Positions 26,195-37,578 of a stretch of DNA of 64,000 nucleotides are shown here, piece by piece. A program made the position numbers and the translations under genes. Source of the stretch: Fratercula arctica (Eukaryota; Chordata; Aves; Charadriiformes; Alcidae); assembly GCA_947846985.1 (NCBI GenBank), contig CANTUZ010000002.1, positions 134,501,889-134,565,888 of the forward strand, read 5' to 3'. The notes under the pieces were generated by a model. The model worked only from the letters and a program-made list of their open reading frames with translations, did not search any database and was not told the DNA's origin. Position 1 is the stretch's first letter. Each line of letters starts with the position of its first letter.

Positions 26195-26488
26195 AGAATA
26201 ATAGAATCATAGAATAATAGAGTGGTTCGAGTTGGAAGGGACCTTAAAGATCATCTAGTTCCAACCCCCCTGCCATGGGCAGGGACATCTCCCACTAGAC
26301 CAGGTTGCTCAAAGCCGCATCCAGCCTGGTCTTGCACACTTCTAAGGATAGGGTTGGGCCATCCACAACTTGTCTGGGCAACCTGCTCCAGTGTCTCACA
26401 ACCCTCACAGTAAAGAATTTCTTTCTAATATTTAATCTAAATCTACCCTCTTTCAGTTTAAAACCATTACCCCTCATCCTATTGCTAA
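26195..26488 (-). mobile_element. CR1 LINE 3'-end fragment, minus strand
   Basis: It begins with the reverse-complemented tail AGAATAATAGAATCATAGAA, then GAGTTGGAAGGGACCTTAAAGA and CCCCCTGCCATGGGCAGGGA, the 3' UTR of the same type as the copies at 51994 and 53463. The coding part is only the final ~60 codons of ORF2, which on the minus strand contain FRLNIRKKFFTVRVVRHWSR and LPRQVV. It is truncated at about 26488, after the sequence for NRMRGNG. About 290 bp. Confidence 0.95.
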
Positions 26489-29248
26489 TCTGTCATGGAA
26501 ATGAAATATAAGACCTGCTGAACTGACTGAGCTAATAGACATTTTCCTAAGATTATTTAATTCCTTGAAGTACTTAGATTTCATCCAGGAAAAGAATGTA
26601 CTTTGCCAAATGTCATAGCCACAATGTTTCCTATTCCAGTTTCAGTACTAAGAAATATGTAGGCTGCTTCTGCTGCGACCAAATCTACTTTCAACAATGA
26701 AAAGCCATTTTCACAATTATTAGTGTTAGCTAGAACCTACATGTATTAAACTTCAGCTTTGCTGTGAGTACTTACTATTTGTTACAGAATTCTGGAGACT
26801 GGACAAAAGCATTTGTCTGAAAACTGGGGTTGAAATAGTCCATTCTTACAGACTGAAGAGCTCTATTTTTCAGTAGGTATGTTTTGCGTTGCTGTTTGTT
26901 TTGATTGGGTACGACAATGTGCAAAACAGAAAGGGGATCAAAACTGCTACCTGCCTTTCTAATGTCTAAGTGCATATAAAAATTTTGACACAAGGAGCTG
27001 AGATTTTAAAATGCTAAGCACTACAGCAAAATGGATTAGCCTTTAGTAAGGGGAGCTTCAAATTGCAAGTGCCAGGGGGTTAATGGAAAGCAGTGTGTCA
27101 TATTTCCTGATTTACCCTTTCACTATCTTGTCCAAAACACCTGGGTAATGTATTACTCATAAATTATAATTCAATAAGCATACTTTGAGCTTCAATGCTT
27201 ATTCTTTTCAAAAGTTTCAAATAAATTGTACAGAAATGCTGGCTATGTGGAAAAGTACTCTGCTTTGGTTAGTGTTAGAGAAATACCCTATGGGCAGAAT
27301 GAACATAAGGTAGAATAGATCAGCCTTTTTGATAACTTCAGAGTACTTGAAGATCTAGAGATACCCTAACATTTTCACAGGGGGCTCGTGGGAACAGATG
27401 CATTAATTTTAAATTAGTTCTTTATAGTTATGAAGAACTGTTCTCTGTTACAGTTTGCTGGAAACACAGAAACATTTTGTGTGAGATTGTAAGTTTGAAA
27501 AATATAGTAACGTTTATTATTTCCATCAGCACTTAGAGTTTATAAAGACATATGTTACATGATTCCTAGGTCATGTATGTCTAATTTAGATTGCACCCTC
27601 CCTTCCTGACACTCACTGCAGTCGTCAGCACTGATAGCAGACGAGGCATGGAAGATGACCAGTTGGCAGTGAATTTACCTTACCCCTTGTCAGGTTTGCA
27701 GTTATCTGTGAATGCTCTGCTGCCCTGGCTGAACCCCTTCAGTTATCCAGGTCATCACAAAACAGCTGAAGCAGGTAGTGCGAATGCACCACTAACCATG
27801 CTGCTCCAAAATCTCTGTCACTTCTGAATATCTAGTATATGATTGTGTAATGTACTTTTGTGTGGCCTAGTATTAGAAATTTTTTTAGCCTGTATTTGTG
27901 GTATACGTGTTTCTCTTAATGGACCGATTCCCCCTCTTGCAAATGGTAAAAGCTACTGTCTGTAGCCTTGAAACACTGAGATATGGTGAGCTGGAATCAA
28001 TGTATTAAAAATTCTACATCTTAAGAAACATTGACTAGCTGGTCCTGGCCCTTGGGTAATGGTACACCAATTTGAGAGGTTGTATATTGACCATGGTAGT
28101 TTGCCTGTGACACAGCAAGGCTTTGTCAGGGAGCGGGTTGTGTCTCCCTCTTTCTATATCTGATCCTGACATAAACAGGTGTGCCAAATGCTAAGGATTC
28201 CTAACGGCCCCAAAATTGGTAAGGGATAATCAGATTCTGCCTTGTGTCAGCTGATGATCCTACTCTCACCATCCTGCTCCCCCAGAGACTTTCTGCTTCT
28301 CTCCTCTCATCCCGCTTCCCTCACCCTTTGCCAACGCCCCACTCTGCCACGCAATAGATGGTATATTCTTTCCAGACATAACACCAAAGAAGGACTAAGG
28401 AAATGGATCAAGGGAGTGTTTTGATCCACATAAGTAATCAAGACGAGAGTCCCAGGAGCACGCTTGCCAGAGAAAGAGATAGTGTTGCTACTGCCAAGTG
28501 GAGAGTCTTGTAAGTCATTGAACAATTACTATGAGTGAAATCAGTTGCCATTTCCATCTTGACATACTATGTTACTCAGATCCTTTAATATAACGTTTTT
28601 ATCTTGCTATTTGGTATTAATATATAGTACACAGAATTTTTATTTAATATTGCTTACTGCTCTTTCGCTTTCTTGTCTTTTGATAGATTTTTAAAAGTCT
28701 ATCAATGTCACTGTTTCATTTTCTGTTTTCCTTTCCATTCTGCTCCTTTCTAAAATGAATGTCAGGATATTTCCTTTACATGTTGGACTTTCTACCTTTT
28801 CTCAATTTCCTCTGCAGCTCTTCCAAGAAAAAAAATCAAACTGTTTTCTTGATGATGAATTCACTGTTTCTGCTCTGCCTCTTCAAAGTGCTTTGCAGTA
28901 TTGAATGCACCTCTCAAAAGATTTGCCAAACAAAGAGGCTTTTAAGAAGTTAATTTAATAGTAGACACAAAGAATGCTGACAGTCTCAATCCCAATGAAA
29001 TTAATGGGATTTTGGTCATTAATTTTCTATAAGGACACTATTTTTCCCCGGAAAACAAAAAGTTCTGATCCAATGCCTGTCAATGGAAGAAGCTGCATTG
29101 ATTGTGTTCAAAATGAAACAGCAGTTCAAGTTTTCAGCTGCTGCTCACAAAAATGTCTAAATCCAAAGGTTTGTTTTACCATGGGATTTTTGTTTCAAAA
29201 TGTTCTTTATTTTTGTATTTTGTTTTCGTATAAAGGCTATGTTGATTA

Positions 29249-29338
29249 TTTTTTTCTGTTTGTTTGGGGGTTTTTTTTGTTTGTTTTTGGGTTTTTTTTG
29301 GTTTTTTTTTTGTTTTGTTTTGTTTTTTTTGTTTTTCT
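29249..29338 (+). repeat. G/T-rich low-complexity tract
   Basis: About 90 bp composed almost only of T runs separated by short G blocks (GGGGG, GGG, GG and single Gs). On the minus strand it is C/A-rich. It produces artificial Phe/Val/Gly- or Lys/Gln/Asn/Pro-rich open frames. Confidence 0.9.
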
Positions 29339-30557
29339 TCACTATTAGTGTATCCTGTATCAGGCAACGTCATGTTATTAATGCCTCCCAACAGCATCCA
29401 TGTCACAATATTAGTTCTTGAACAGCTTTATTTTATGTTCTGGTTACTCTCCTGCTGTAATGTTTCCTCTTGTACATATCAGTTTGAGAGCTCTGCAGCT
29501 CACTTATGCATGAAGATTGCTGAGCTAATAGAAAAGGGTAAAACCTGGGAACACGGCAGCACACAGGTTGAAAGGAAAGCTAGAATGCCCTCAGGATCAG
29601 TGCCTCTGAACCTCCCACAGCCTGTAATGTTTGGTAATTTAAAAGTTGCATAGTATGATAGCTTTAGTTAGTTTATTAAGTCTAAATGTGTCTTGTCATG
29701 ACTGGACATTAATTTTTTTCTCCATATACTGCAGCAAACCTTTCCCTTTGTGTATATATTGCATCCAAATTTTGTGGCTATATGTTGTAACTTTCCACAG
29801 TTAGGTATAGAACAAGAATCCTGTCATCAAAGAGCTTTCCCATACTAATTTTTCTCATTGATTTTAGACATAAATCCTTCATGGTGACGTGGAAAGTGAG
29901 AACATATCACCCTGTTGACAAGGAATGCTCGGTATATTTGGTGAAGACACACAACTGCATCAGGGACTCACCCTCTCTGATGGCGCAGATGCCAGTATGT
30001 GCTGGTATTAAACACAATTAGACTGGATTTTGCATTTTTTCTACCTTTAGTAGTGACCTACTTTCTTTGCTATTTAGCTCATAGGAGCTCACAGCTCATA
30101 TTCTGTCTTAGCCTTTACTCTTTCTATTACATTTACAATAAGGATGCTGAAAGCTTTATCAGACACTGCATAAAATCTTTTTGTAGTGTTTCATATTTAT
30201 TAAAGCAGAGCAGTTGTTTTTCTCAGGTATCTTAGGATTTTTGTAGAGCGATCAGTTCTAGTAGTTCTGTTTTGTATTCTTTGTAACTTCAACTTCTTTT
30301 ATTTTTTCCTTTTGTTTCATCTTTTTTCTGCCTCTGGAACATTTCATTACATAAAATTTAAAATGCGCACTACGTTTACTGTATAGTACACATCAGCTTT
30401 TATTTGGCTTCTTATACCTTAATATATTTTCTTTGATGCTGCATCGGAAATTCTTGTTAATTTTTTTGAAGCACTTTTAAAGACTTTTCTTCCTCATGCT
30501 TCATGGGATTTTAAGGAATGTTTTAAATAAAAAACCTAGATCTCATATTTCACTCCT

Positions 30558-30577
30558 CCCCCCCCCCCCCCCCCCCC
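30558..30577. repeat. C20 homopolymer
   Basis: Twenty consecutive C on the plus strand (G20 on the minus strand), preceded by CACTCCT. Long G tracts can form quadruplexes and often cause assembly or read errors, so the exact length is uncertain. Confidence 0.85.
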
Positions 30578-32617
30578 AATTCTGGCCAGCCTGAGGATTT
30601 TTTTTAAAGAATGGTGAATAGATTGAGGCTATGATTGAAAAGGCTTCATCCTTACCCTGTGGAGACACACAGAACTCCACCAGATCACTCTGATCTTTTT
30701 CTGAAGTATTGAAGAGAAGTCCTTTTTTTGTAATACAATTTCTGACCCTAGGGAGACATACATAATTCAGTGCACAGAAGAAAGATCTGGTGACCACAGC
30801 TGTTTTTAGAGATTCTCAGAAACAAGATCTATACCAAGATAACTTTTTGAACTCCAGTCTTAAAAAAGAAAGTATGTGTTGCATACTGTCTTTAATTTTT
30901 TTTTGTTTCCTTTCTTTCTGACAAACCGTGCTTCCACATTTCTAATGAATAGGAGTAGGTCGCTGACTAGATGGAAACCCGCCAGTTTCTTAAGTCTTAG
31001 TGTATCCGTGGACAAGCACCACAGATACCACCCCTGCAGACGGGACAGGGCTCTGCTCTGCCCTCATGATCTTCCTTACGTACTTTGTAGTATTCAAGGA
31101 GAAAATGAGTATTGAAGGAAGCCATGACTTAAAAGTCTGGAGGCCAACATTTCACATAGACAATTCCCAAAGCCTAGGACTAGTATGTGCTACGTCTTAT
31201 CCAGTTTGATTAGGGCCTTCAGAACTGCTGTCTTAGATATCTAAAGACACTTCCTCAGCACCACAGGCATCTGAAACCGGATTTGATGTTCAGCAACAGT
31301 GAACCCTAAGGGTGATGTAAGTGACAAAGATCAGCTGGCTTAGGATAATATGAATAATGGCTTCAAGCAAACGCTGATGTTTTCTTGAGATCATGAGACC
31401 CGTGCCAGTGTTTAAAGCAAAGCATAGCAGATATTGTGAATAAAGTAAAACGTAAACAGAAATGGAATTACGGAATGGTTTTCATTGTGCTCAACACAGA
31501 GAAAATTATTATTTGTGTAAAACACAGAACATTTTATTGCAATTATCTGTCATGATTATGAAAATGGCCTGTACTGACCACTGTATTCAGCCTTGCATCA
31601 ATCAATCCTGTTCCTCACGTCCATGTTCCAACATGATGAATATCTGCAGTGTAGGCAGAAATTCAGAAAATGAGATGTACGTTACAACCCCATGGAGATT
31701 AAATTTATCCTGAAAAGTAATCACAGACCAGAACATTATTTATAGATAGTCTGCATGTGACCCTAATAAAAGAAAATTACAGTATAGGCAGAACAAAATT
31801 TGCTTTAAATTGGAGCTCAAATGGAGGGGATGGGAAACTGTTATCATAGTAATTTTGAGGATTTGAATTAAAGACAAATGAAACCAGCACCTCAGGATTT
31901 TTACTGAAACTACTAAATTGCACTCACCAGCGACAAAGGTTATTCAGGACTTGGTGTCTTTGACTTCAATGCTTTTGAGTAGCACTGGACTGCTGCTATG
32001 AAGGACAAATGAAAGTGAAGTTCAAAATTAGGATTTTTCATAGTAGGTAGGGTGTGTAGCGTCTGTTGAGAGGAACCACAGCAATAAGGGTTTGTAAGTA
32101 TTTGTATACCATGTGTCAACAAATATTGCTGAGATTAAAGGGAGGAATCTCTTTTTACATACATTTAGCAGCTGATCACTAGCAACATCACTGTGGCTGT
32201 TAAGACTTTTTTGTTGTAAGCACATGGGAGCTCTGCTCCAGTCATTGTTATGTTAAACACAAGGTACTTCAGCTAGGAAAGCATGTAACTACATGTTTAC
32301 CTTTCAAAAGTTCCAGCTTTATTATACAGAATCAAGGCTTCAGTGCACATTTATTCAAAACTCCTCTGAAGTCATGCAGCACTGGCACCTTGATTTGGTA
32401 AAAATTTATACATGTCAAGGCTCCAGAGCTTCAAGGCATGAGTGTATGGTTTTAAGGTTAAGTTTGTATCACTCCCACAGTTCATATGAAAAACCATTCT
32501 ACCGCCATTGGCAAGTGCAAGTTATCAATCATTCTACTTCATGTTGGGGGCATAGGAGTAGGCACGTGTGCATAAAGCTCAAACAATAATTCTTCTGCTT
32601 TTGACAGCCCTAGTACA

Positions 32618-33350
32618 AGTACAGCTGGGGTACTGTGTCCAGTTTTAGCATATTTTTCCGCAAGGCACGGGCCACTTAAGCAGGAAACAAAATAATGATC
32701 AGAGGTCTCAAAAATCTGTGTGTGAAGAAATGTTAGAAGAAATGGGATTGTTCATTTCAGAGAACATGTCAGGAAGGTAGACTAATGAATTTCCAAATGT
32801 GTCTGCAGAATAAATTAAAGTGAAAAAAGTGGTTTCCATATGCAGGACATATAAGAGTCAATTTGAAGAAAGCAAAATATAGGTTAAAAACTAAGAAATT
32901 ATAAAGATAGTCAACTACTACTAGGAAGGTTGCGGAGCCTTCTGCCATTTCAGGTTTTAAAAGAGAAGCTGGATAGATGTCCCTCAGGAATGTGTTGGGT
33001 GTATATCCAGTGGAAGAGGTATGAAATAGCAATTTGCTCCCCAAAATGACATACAGGTATGAAGTAGAGCTCAAGCTGAAAAGCTGTGTGATTTTGTGCC
33101 AGGCTGAAATTCAACAGATTCAGCTTTGGCTGGCCGGGCTGTTAGGTAAGCGATGGTGCAGTAATGCTTACGAAAGGAGAGGGAGCACAGAAACCATGGT
33201 GAACCTAAGGGAGAGGTAGAGACTGGCAGTGTGGTACAACAGTTGGGATAGGCTTAGGCTAAGAAAGCAGCAGCAGTGAGTTCTGGCTACAAAAAGTGAG
33301 GGGCTATTGGACTAGGTTGCATTTCTGAGGTCACACCCAATTCTATGATG
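32618..33350 (+). mobile_element. Ancient CR1-like LINE relic, plus strand
   Basis: Heavily diverged but ordered CR1 blocks are visible: GGGGTACTGTGTCCAGTTTT (EYCVQF-like), AATGATCAGAGGTCTCAAAA (MIRGLE-like), GAAATGGGATTGTTCATTTC (LGLFSLE-like), TTGCGGAGCCTTCTGCCATTT (VVEPSIL-like), AGAGAAGCTGGATAGATGTC (RLDRC-like), then the 3' UTR end TTGGACTAGGTTGCATTTCTGAGG and a single ATTCTATGAT. About 280 bp between 33020 and 33295 do not fit the pattern and may be an insertion. No frame is open. This is an old copy compared with the other plus-strand CR1s. Confidence 0.7.
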
Positions 33351-33352
33351 CC

Positions 33353-36300
33353 TGAACAGTTTCCATTAAAAAAAGAAAAACTTTGGGAAATTCAATTGGA
33401 ACTGTACTCGTAAAACATTAATATTGTGTTCCCTTTTGTTTGAAATTGTCAAGAAACGCAGCTTTACAGAACACTGCTATTTATGACATGTTTCTTTTAA
33501 ATAAATATTTTAAAAGTGAAAAACAGGCTGTTAAGCATGAAAAATTACATACGAAATTTATTAGGTTTTCTACTTTTTTTCATTCCATATTCTTAGAAAA
33601 ATAAATTCTACCAAGAAGTAGGCTTACATAAATAAGAACTTTTGGAAAAAAAAAAAAAAATTGGGTTGGTTTCATTTTTAAATCTAAGCTGTTGATCCCT
33701 ACAGATACATCCACAAGCACTAATAGCAAGGGCAAGACACATTAAGTAGGTTGTTGGAGTAGTTTCCCAAAGTAATTTTGCTTTAGTCTGGCCCAAAGCC
33801 AAACAGAAATTTATCAAATAGATTAAATAGTAAAGCTAATGGTAGCATTTCAGACCTAGTCCTAAATGGGAAATAAAGGCTCCACAGAAAATTGGAAACT
33901 TCATCTGTAAATGGTGACTACTTAAATATGCAATACGCCTGCAGGCACCCTTTAATATAGCTATAATTAAGATATGTGGAGGAAAATGTATATTCACTTT
34001 TTCAGTAATAATCAGATTAATATTCAGTTGACATTTTCAATAAGTAGCATTGTTCGGTGCCAAGGACTAAGGAGCAGGCAGACGTCTTGAAAACCAAGAT
34101 GATCTGCCAAAAGGTTGTTAGATCAGACAAGCTCCTCAAATTTTGAAAACTTTTTTCCCCACATTTTTATTCACTACTCATTTCTTGACATTTCTTTTCT
34201 CAAGCATACCAGGTATTTCTTTTTCTTCTGTTCCTGCTCTGATCTCCATCATTCTTAGGTGAAGCTATTTGATAAAACTAATTGTTCGCTTTGCAGCCAC
34301 TTCTTTGGCCATTAAAAGTTGTCACCAGACAGTCCTGCTCCTTGTGGTTGTAGGCGTCTTTTGGGAGAGATGCGCTTTAGGAGTTATTCCTGGCAGTGTC
34401 CCTGGAGATAACTCTTCCTCCCCTCCAGATTTGCTCACACTTGGTTTTGGAAGTCCATATTTCCCAAAAAGAGGACTCCAGCCCATGCTGGCCTCATAGC
34501 ATCCTCCCCACTGTCTTATCCCATTCCCAGAATTGGGTGCTACTCTTTTGGTAGTGCTGAAAACCCTGACAGGTTTTGCTCTTCTGCAGTCCAGAAAATT
34601 AAGCTTAATACTCTCTGCAGATTCAGATTCCAAATCTCATCCTGCAGCTATCATTCTTCATCTTTTTGGATTTGTTTTGTTCTCTATTTCTTTTCTCCTC
34701 GTGCCTTTCTTATTCTGTCTTTCTTTATTAGGACTGTTTTTTTCTGGCATCTGAGTTCCTGTTGCATTTTATTAACATTGTGATTTTCCCAGCGATTCTG
34801 GGACAGCGAGGATTTTCACACTGCATCTGATCTTAACAAAGCAGGGAAAAGACAGACGTGATGAAGGTAAATCTGACAGATTAAAGAGATTTTAGCACCA
34901 GGATATTAGCAAATACAAAGAACCAGTGAAAAATATTGAGGCAGTGTATTAAAAATATGACTAAGTGATGATGGTGTTTGTCAGAAATTCCTCTTGAAGC
35001 TAAGTCAGCTAGTACTGAAATTGATTTTGCTCCACTGGAAACTGGGATAGACCACTTTCAACCCTACCATAGAAAATTCATTGGAGATTTGGTGGAAAAC
35101 TGCACCTATTGCAATTCTTTCAGCAGTGCTGATAACGGATTAAGTCCCATTTCCGTTATCAATTAAGTAATTTTCAGGTCGAGCTGAGGAGGATGAGCAG
35201 ATCCCACAGCTGGTGCAACAACGAGCAGTTTTCAGGTACCTCCATACTGTTGTGGGACAGTCCTCAGCCAACAGCTCAAAATGCTTATTAACCAAGGTCT
35301 AGATATTTCCTTCTATATTAAGACTTATCCTGTTGTAATCTATTACTGACATTAGTATACCTTTTTCTGTAATCGGATATAAAAACATATAATATTCTCT
35401 ATGAACGAGTCCAACAGCTGTTTGTTAAAGAAAAGTTTATACTTAGTTCAATGTTTAGGTTTCAGTTATATTTTAAACAGACGTTCCCATTCCTATTTAA
35501 AATGCGTTCTAATTTAGCCTATTGAAAACCAGAATTTAAAACTTCCTTAAAATTTAACGAAGTATTTAATCCCATGCCACAAATAATGTGTTATGTTCTG
35601 CTGTTTCCTTTTTTTTATGCTGTTCTGGCTGATTTTGATTGTTTGGTGTGTTGTGGGTTTTTTATAGTTCTTTGCAGTTTTTAGCAGTGATAATAAACGA
35701 ATTTGTGTAAACCGATGCCACTGTTATTATAGTTGTTGCCAAAGCTTGCATTTGGAAAAGGTTTATCTTTTGTCTCATTTACATATGTGTAATGACACAT
35801 CATGAAGTGTCTGAGATATGTGGATATACACCTGTATTGTCTGCTGGCAAATGACCTGCACTTAAGATATTTCTCCTCTGCCATAAAGGGTCTGATTTCA
35901 AAAACTATAAAAAGCCCATAAATGTTCCCACAGAAGTGCCTCTGAGAGGCTGCTTTATTTTTATGTTCTGCCTCGTGTGAGGCAGAAGCTTAGGTTTCCC
36001 TTGCTCTCTGCTGTTTGTATTGTGATCTGTCATTGATACTATGTTGTGAATTAGGACGCCTGCTATGTAACACCAGTCAAAATTCAGTATGTTAATAAAA
36101 GAAGTAAAACGCAAGTTTGCAGTTCAGGGAGCAGTTTCTCTGAATCAGAAGCTTGCTCTTAATTCACAAAGGCAGTGAATTCTGAAGGTGAGTTTTGTGC
36201 CAAAGTGTATGGAGAAAATGTAGGTAATCTGGACATGTTACAAATGCAGACAAATTGCTGCATGGATAGCACATAAATAAAATAAGAGGATCACTAATTA

Positions 36301-36768
36301 TTTAAATGATAGAAGCAGCTTTGATCCATACAAAAAAGAAAAAAGTGGAATCAAAACTTCAGCTACTGTGAAATGTCTTGTCTTTGGTGATGTTTTAAAG
36401 GGGTTTCCTTTTATAACATGAAGAGAGAAACTAGTTCAGAGAGGTTTTAGTTTAATTCTTCAGACTTCATTTTCCCATTGGATATGTACTACTGGACCAA
36501 TACTGGAATTATAAGCATTCAGGGAGTGAATATCATAAATGATGTGTAACTTAAGAAGTCCAGCACCACAAGCAAATGGGGTCGGTCACCATGAGAATGG
36601 TAAATTTCAGGGCAGTCCCAGTCTTTCTCTTTTCCAGGATGAAGTGTGAGGTTTTATTCAGACATGCTGCCACATCTAGTAAGGGAGAAGTGAATAATTG
36701 CAATTGAGGAATTCAGGGGCTTCTCATCTCAGCTGATGTTTGAACAACATAGCTCCACAATGTTTTCA
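33353..36768. other. Unique DNA, no gene recognised
   Basis: It holds an A-run at 33646-33660, a 9-bp perfect hairpin at 35966-35987 and a minus-strand open frame of 103 codons (34322-34633) in a locally GC-richer patch, with no recognised domain. Confidence 0.5.
35966..35987. repeat. 9-bp perfect inverted repeat
   Basis: TTCTGCCTC (35966-35974) and GAGGCAGAA (35979-35987) pair exactly around the loop GTGT. It is compact and GC-rich against its AT-rich surroundings. No known RNA family is recognised. Confidence 0.6.
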
Positions 36769-37578
36769 CAGAATCATAGAATGGTTTGGGTTGGAAGGGA
36801 CCTTAAAGATCATATGGTTCCAACCCCTCTGCTGCGAGCAGGGGCACCTCCCACTAGACCAGGCTGCTCAAAGCCCCATCCAGCCTGGCCTTGAACAATT
36901 CCAGGGACGTGGCATCCACAGCTTCTCTGGGCAGCCTGTTCCAGTGTCTTTCCGTCCTCACAGTAAAGAATTTCTTCCTAATATCTCATCTAAATCTCCC
37001 CTCTTTCAGTTTAGAACTGTTACCCCTCGTCCTACCACTACCCTCCCTGATAAAGAGTCCCTTCCCATGTCTCCTGTAGGTCCCCCACTTTAAGTACTGG
37101 AAGGCTGCTATAAGGTCTCTCTGTATTCCTCCCCGGCTACTTGCCCTTGCTTCCACTCTCTGTAGGCTTCTTTTTGTGTTTGAGTTTGTCCAAGAGTTCC
37201 TTGTTCATCCATGCAGGCCTCCTGGCATTTTTGCCTGACTTTGTTGGGCATTTTGTTGCCACCCTTTGTTTGGATGCATTGCTCCTGAGTTTGGAGGAGG
37301 TGATCCTTGAATATTAACCAGCTTTCTTGGTCCTCTCTTCCCTCCAGGGCTTTATCCCACGATACTCTGCCAAGCAGATCCCTAAGGAGGCCAAAGTCTG
37401 TTCTCCTGAAGGTCCAGGGTAACGAGCTTACTGTGTGCCCTCCTCGCCAACCTAATGAACTCCACCATTTCATGGTCACTGCAGCCAAGGCTGCCCTCGA
37501 GCTTGACATTCCCCACCAGCCCCTCCTTGGTGAGAACCAGTTCCAGCACAGCACCTCTACTCATTTTGCCACAGGTTA
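36769..37578 (-). mobile_element. CR1 LINE with large internal deletion, minus strand
   Basis: 36769-37118 is a CR1 3' end in reverse: tail CAGAATCATAGAA, then GGGTTGGAAGGGACCTTAAAGA, running to the block GCTATAAGGTCTCT. Directly adjoining, 37119-37578 matches the far upstream part of ORF2, the end of the endonuclease domain and the linker before the polymerase. Both parts lie in the same orientation and in the correct order, so this is one element that lost the polymerase region. Aligned by eye with the copy at 53463-55899, the missing part corresponds to about 53818-55357, roughly 1.5 kb. Both sides share a GAGACC-like stretch at the join. The 5' end near 37578 is an ordinary truncation. 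Confidence 0.92.
37119..37578 (-). pseudogene. CR1 ORF2 remnant: end of endonuclease domain and linker
   Basis: On the minus strand it encodes GCSDHEMVEF, the SDH-containing last motif of APE-type endonucleases that nick target DNA (about 37472-37480), preceded by LVLTKEGLVGNVKLEGS. A one-base insertion near 37411 then moves the frame. The continuation FGLLRDLLGRVSWDKALEG and the linker (MDEQGTLG..., YREWKQGQV) are read in the frame of 37108-37554. The frame runs over the deletion joint and stops within the former 3' part. The catalytic N-terminal endonuclease motifs are missing. Confidence 0.88.

Larger units (their letters stand above)
26489..32609. other. Unique region with low-complexity tracts
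   Basis: No gene recognised. It contains a G/T-rich tract (29249-29338) and a C20 run (30558-30577). Between 28984 and 29110, ATTAATGGGATTTTGGTCATTAA and TTCTGATCCAATGCCTGTCAATGG loosely resemble halves of the old palindromic repeat at 2843. Open frames of 124-129 codons at 28974-29653 owe their length to the T-rich tract. Confidence 0.5.

Noticed and set aside
28974..29653. Overlapping plus-strand open frames of 124-129 codons with Phe-rich segments resembling membrane helices
   Set aside because: The hydrophobic segments are translations of a G/T low-complexity tract.
30656..30747. Possible 92-bp minus-strand exon (CTCCCTAG acceptor, GTAAGG donor)
   Set aside because: Length is not a multiple of three, two frames are open, an A7 run lies inside, and the acceptor tract is weak. 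Less convincing than 50422-50538.
34322..34633. 103-codon minus-strand open frame (34322-34633) opposite a plus-strand frame
   Set aside because: Both strands are open in a GC-richer patch and no domain or conserved motif is visible.
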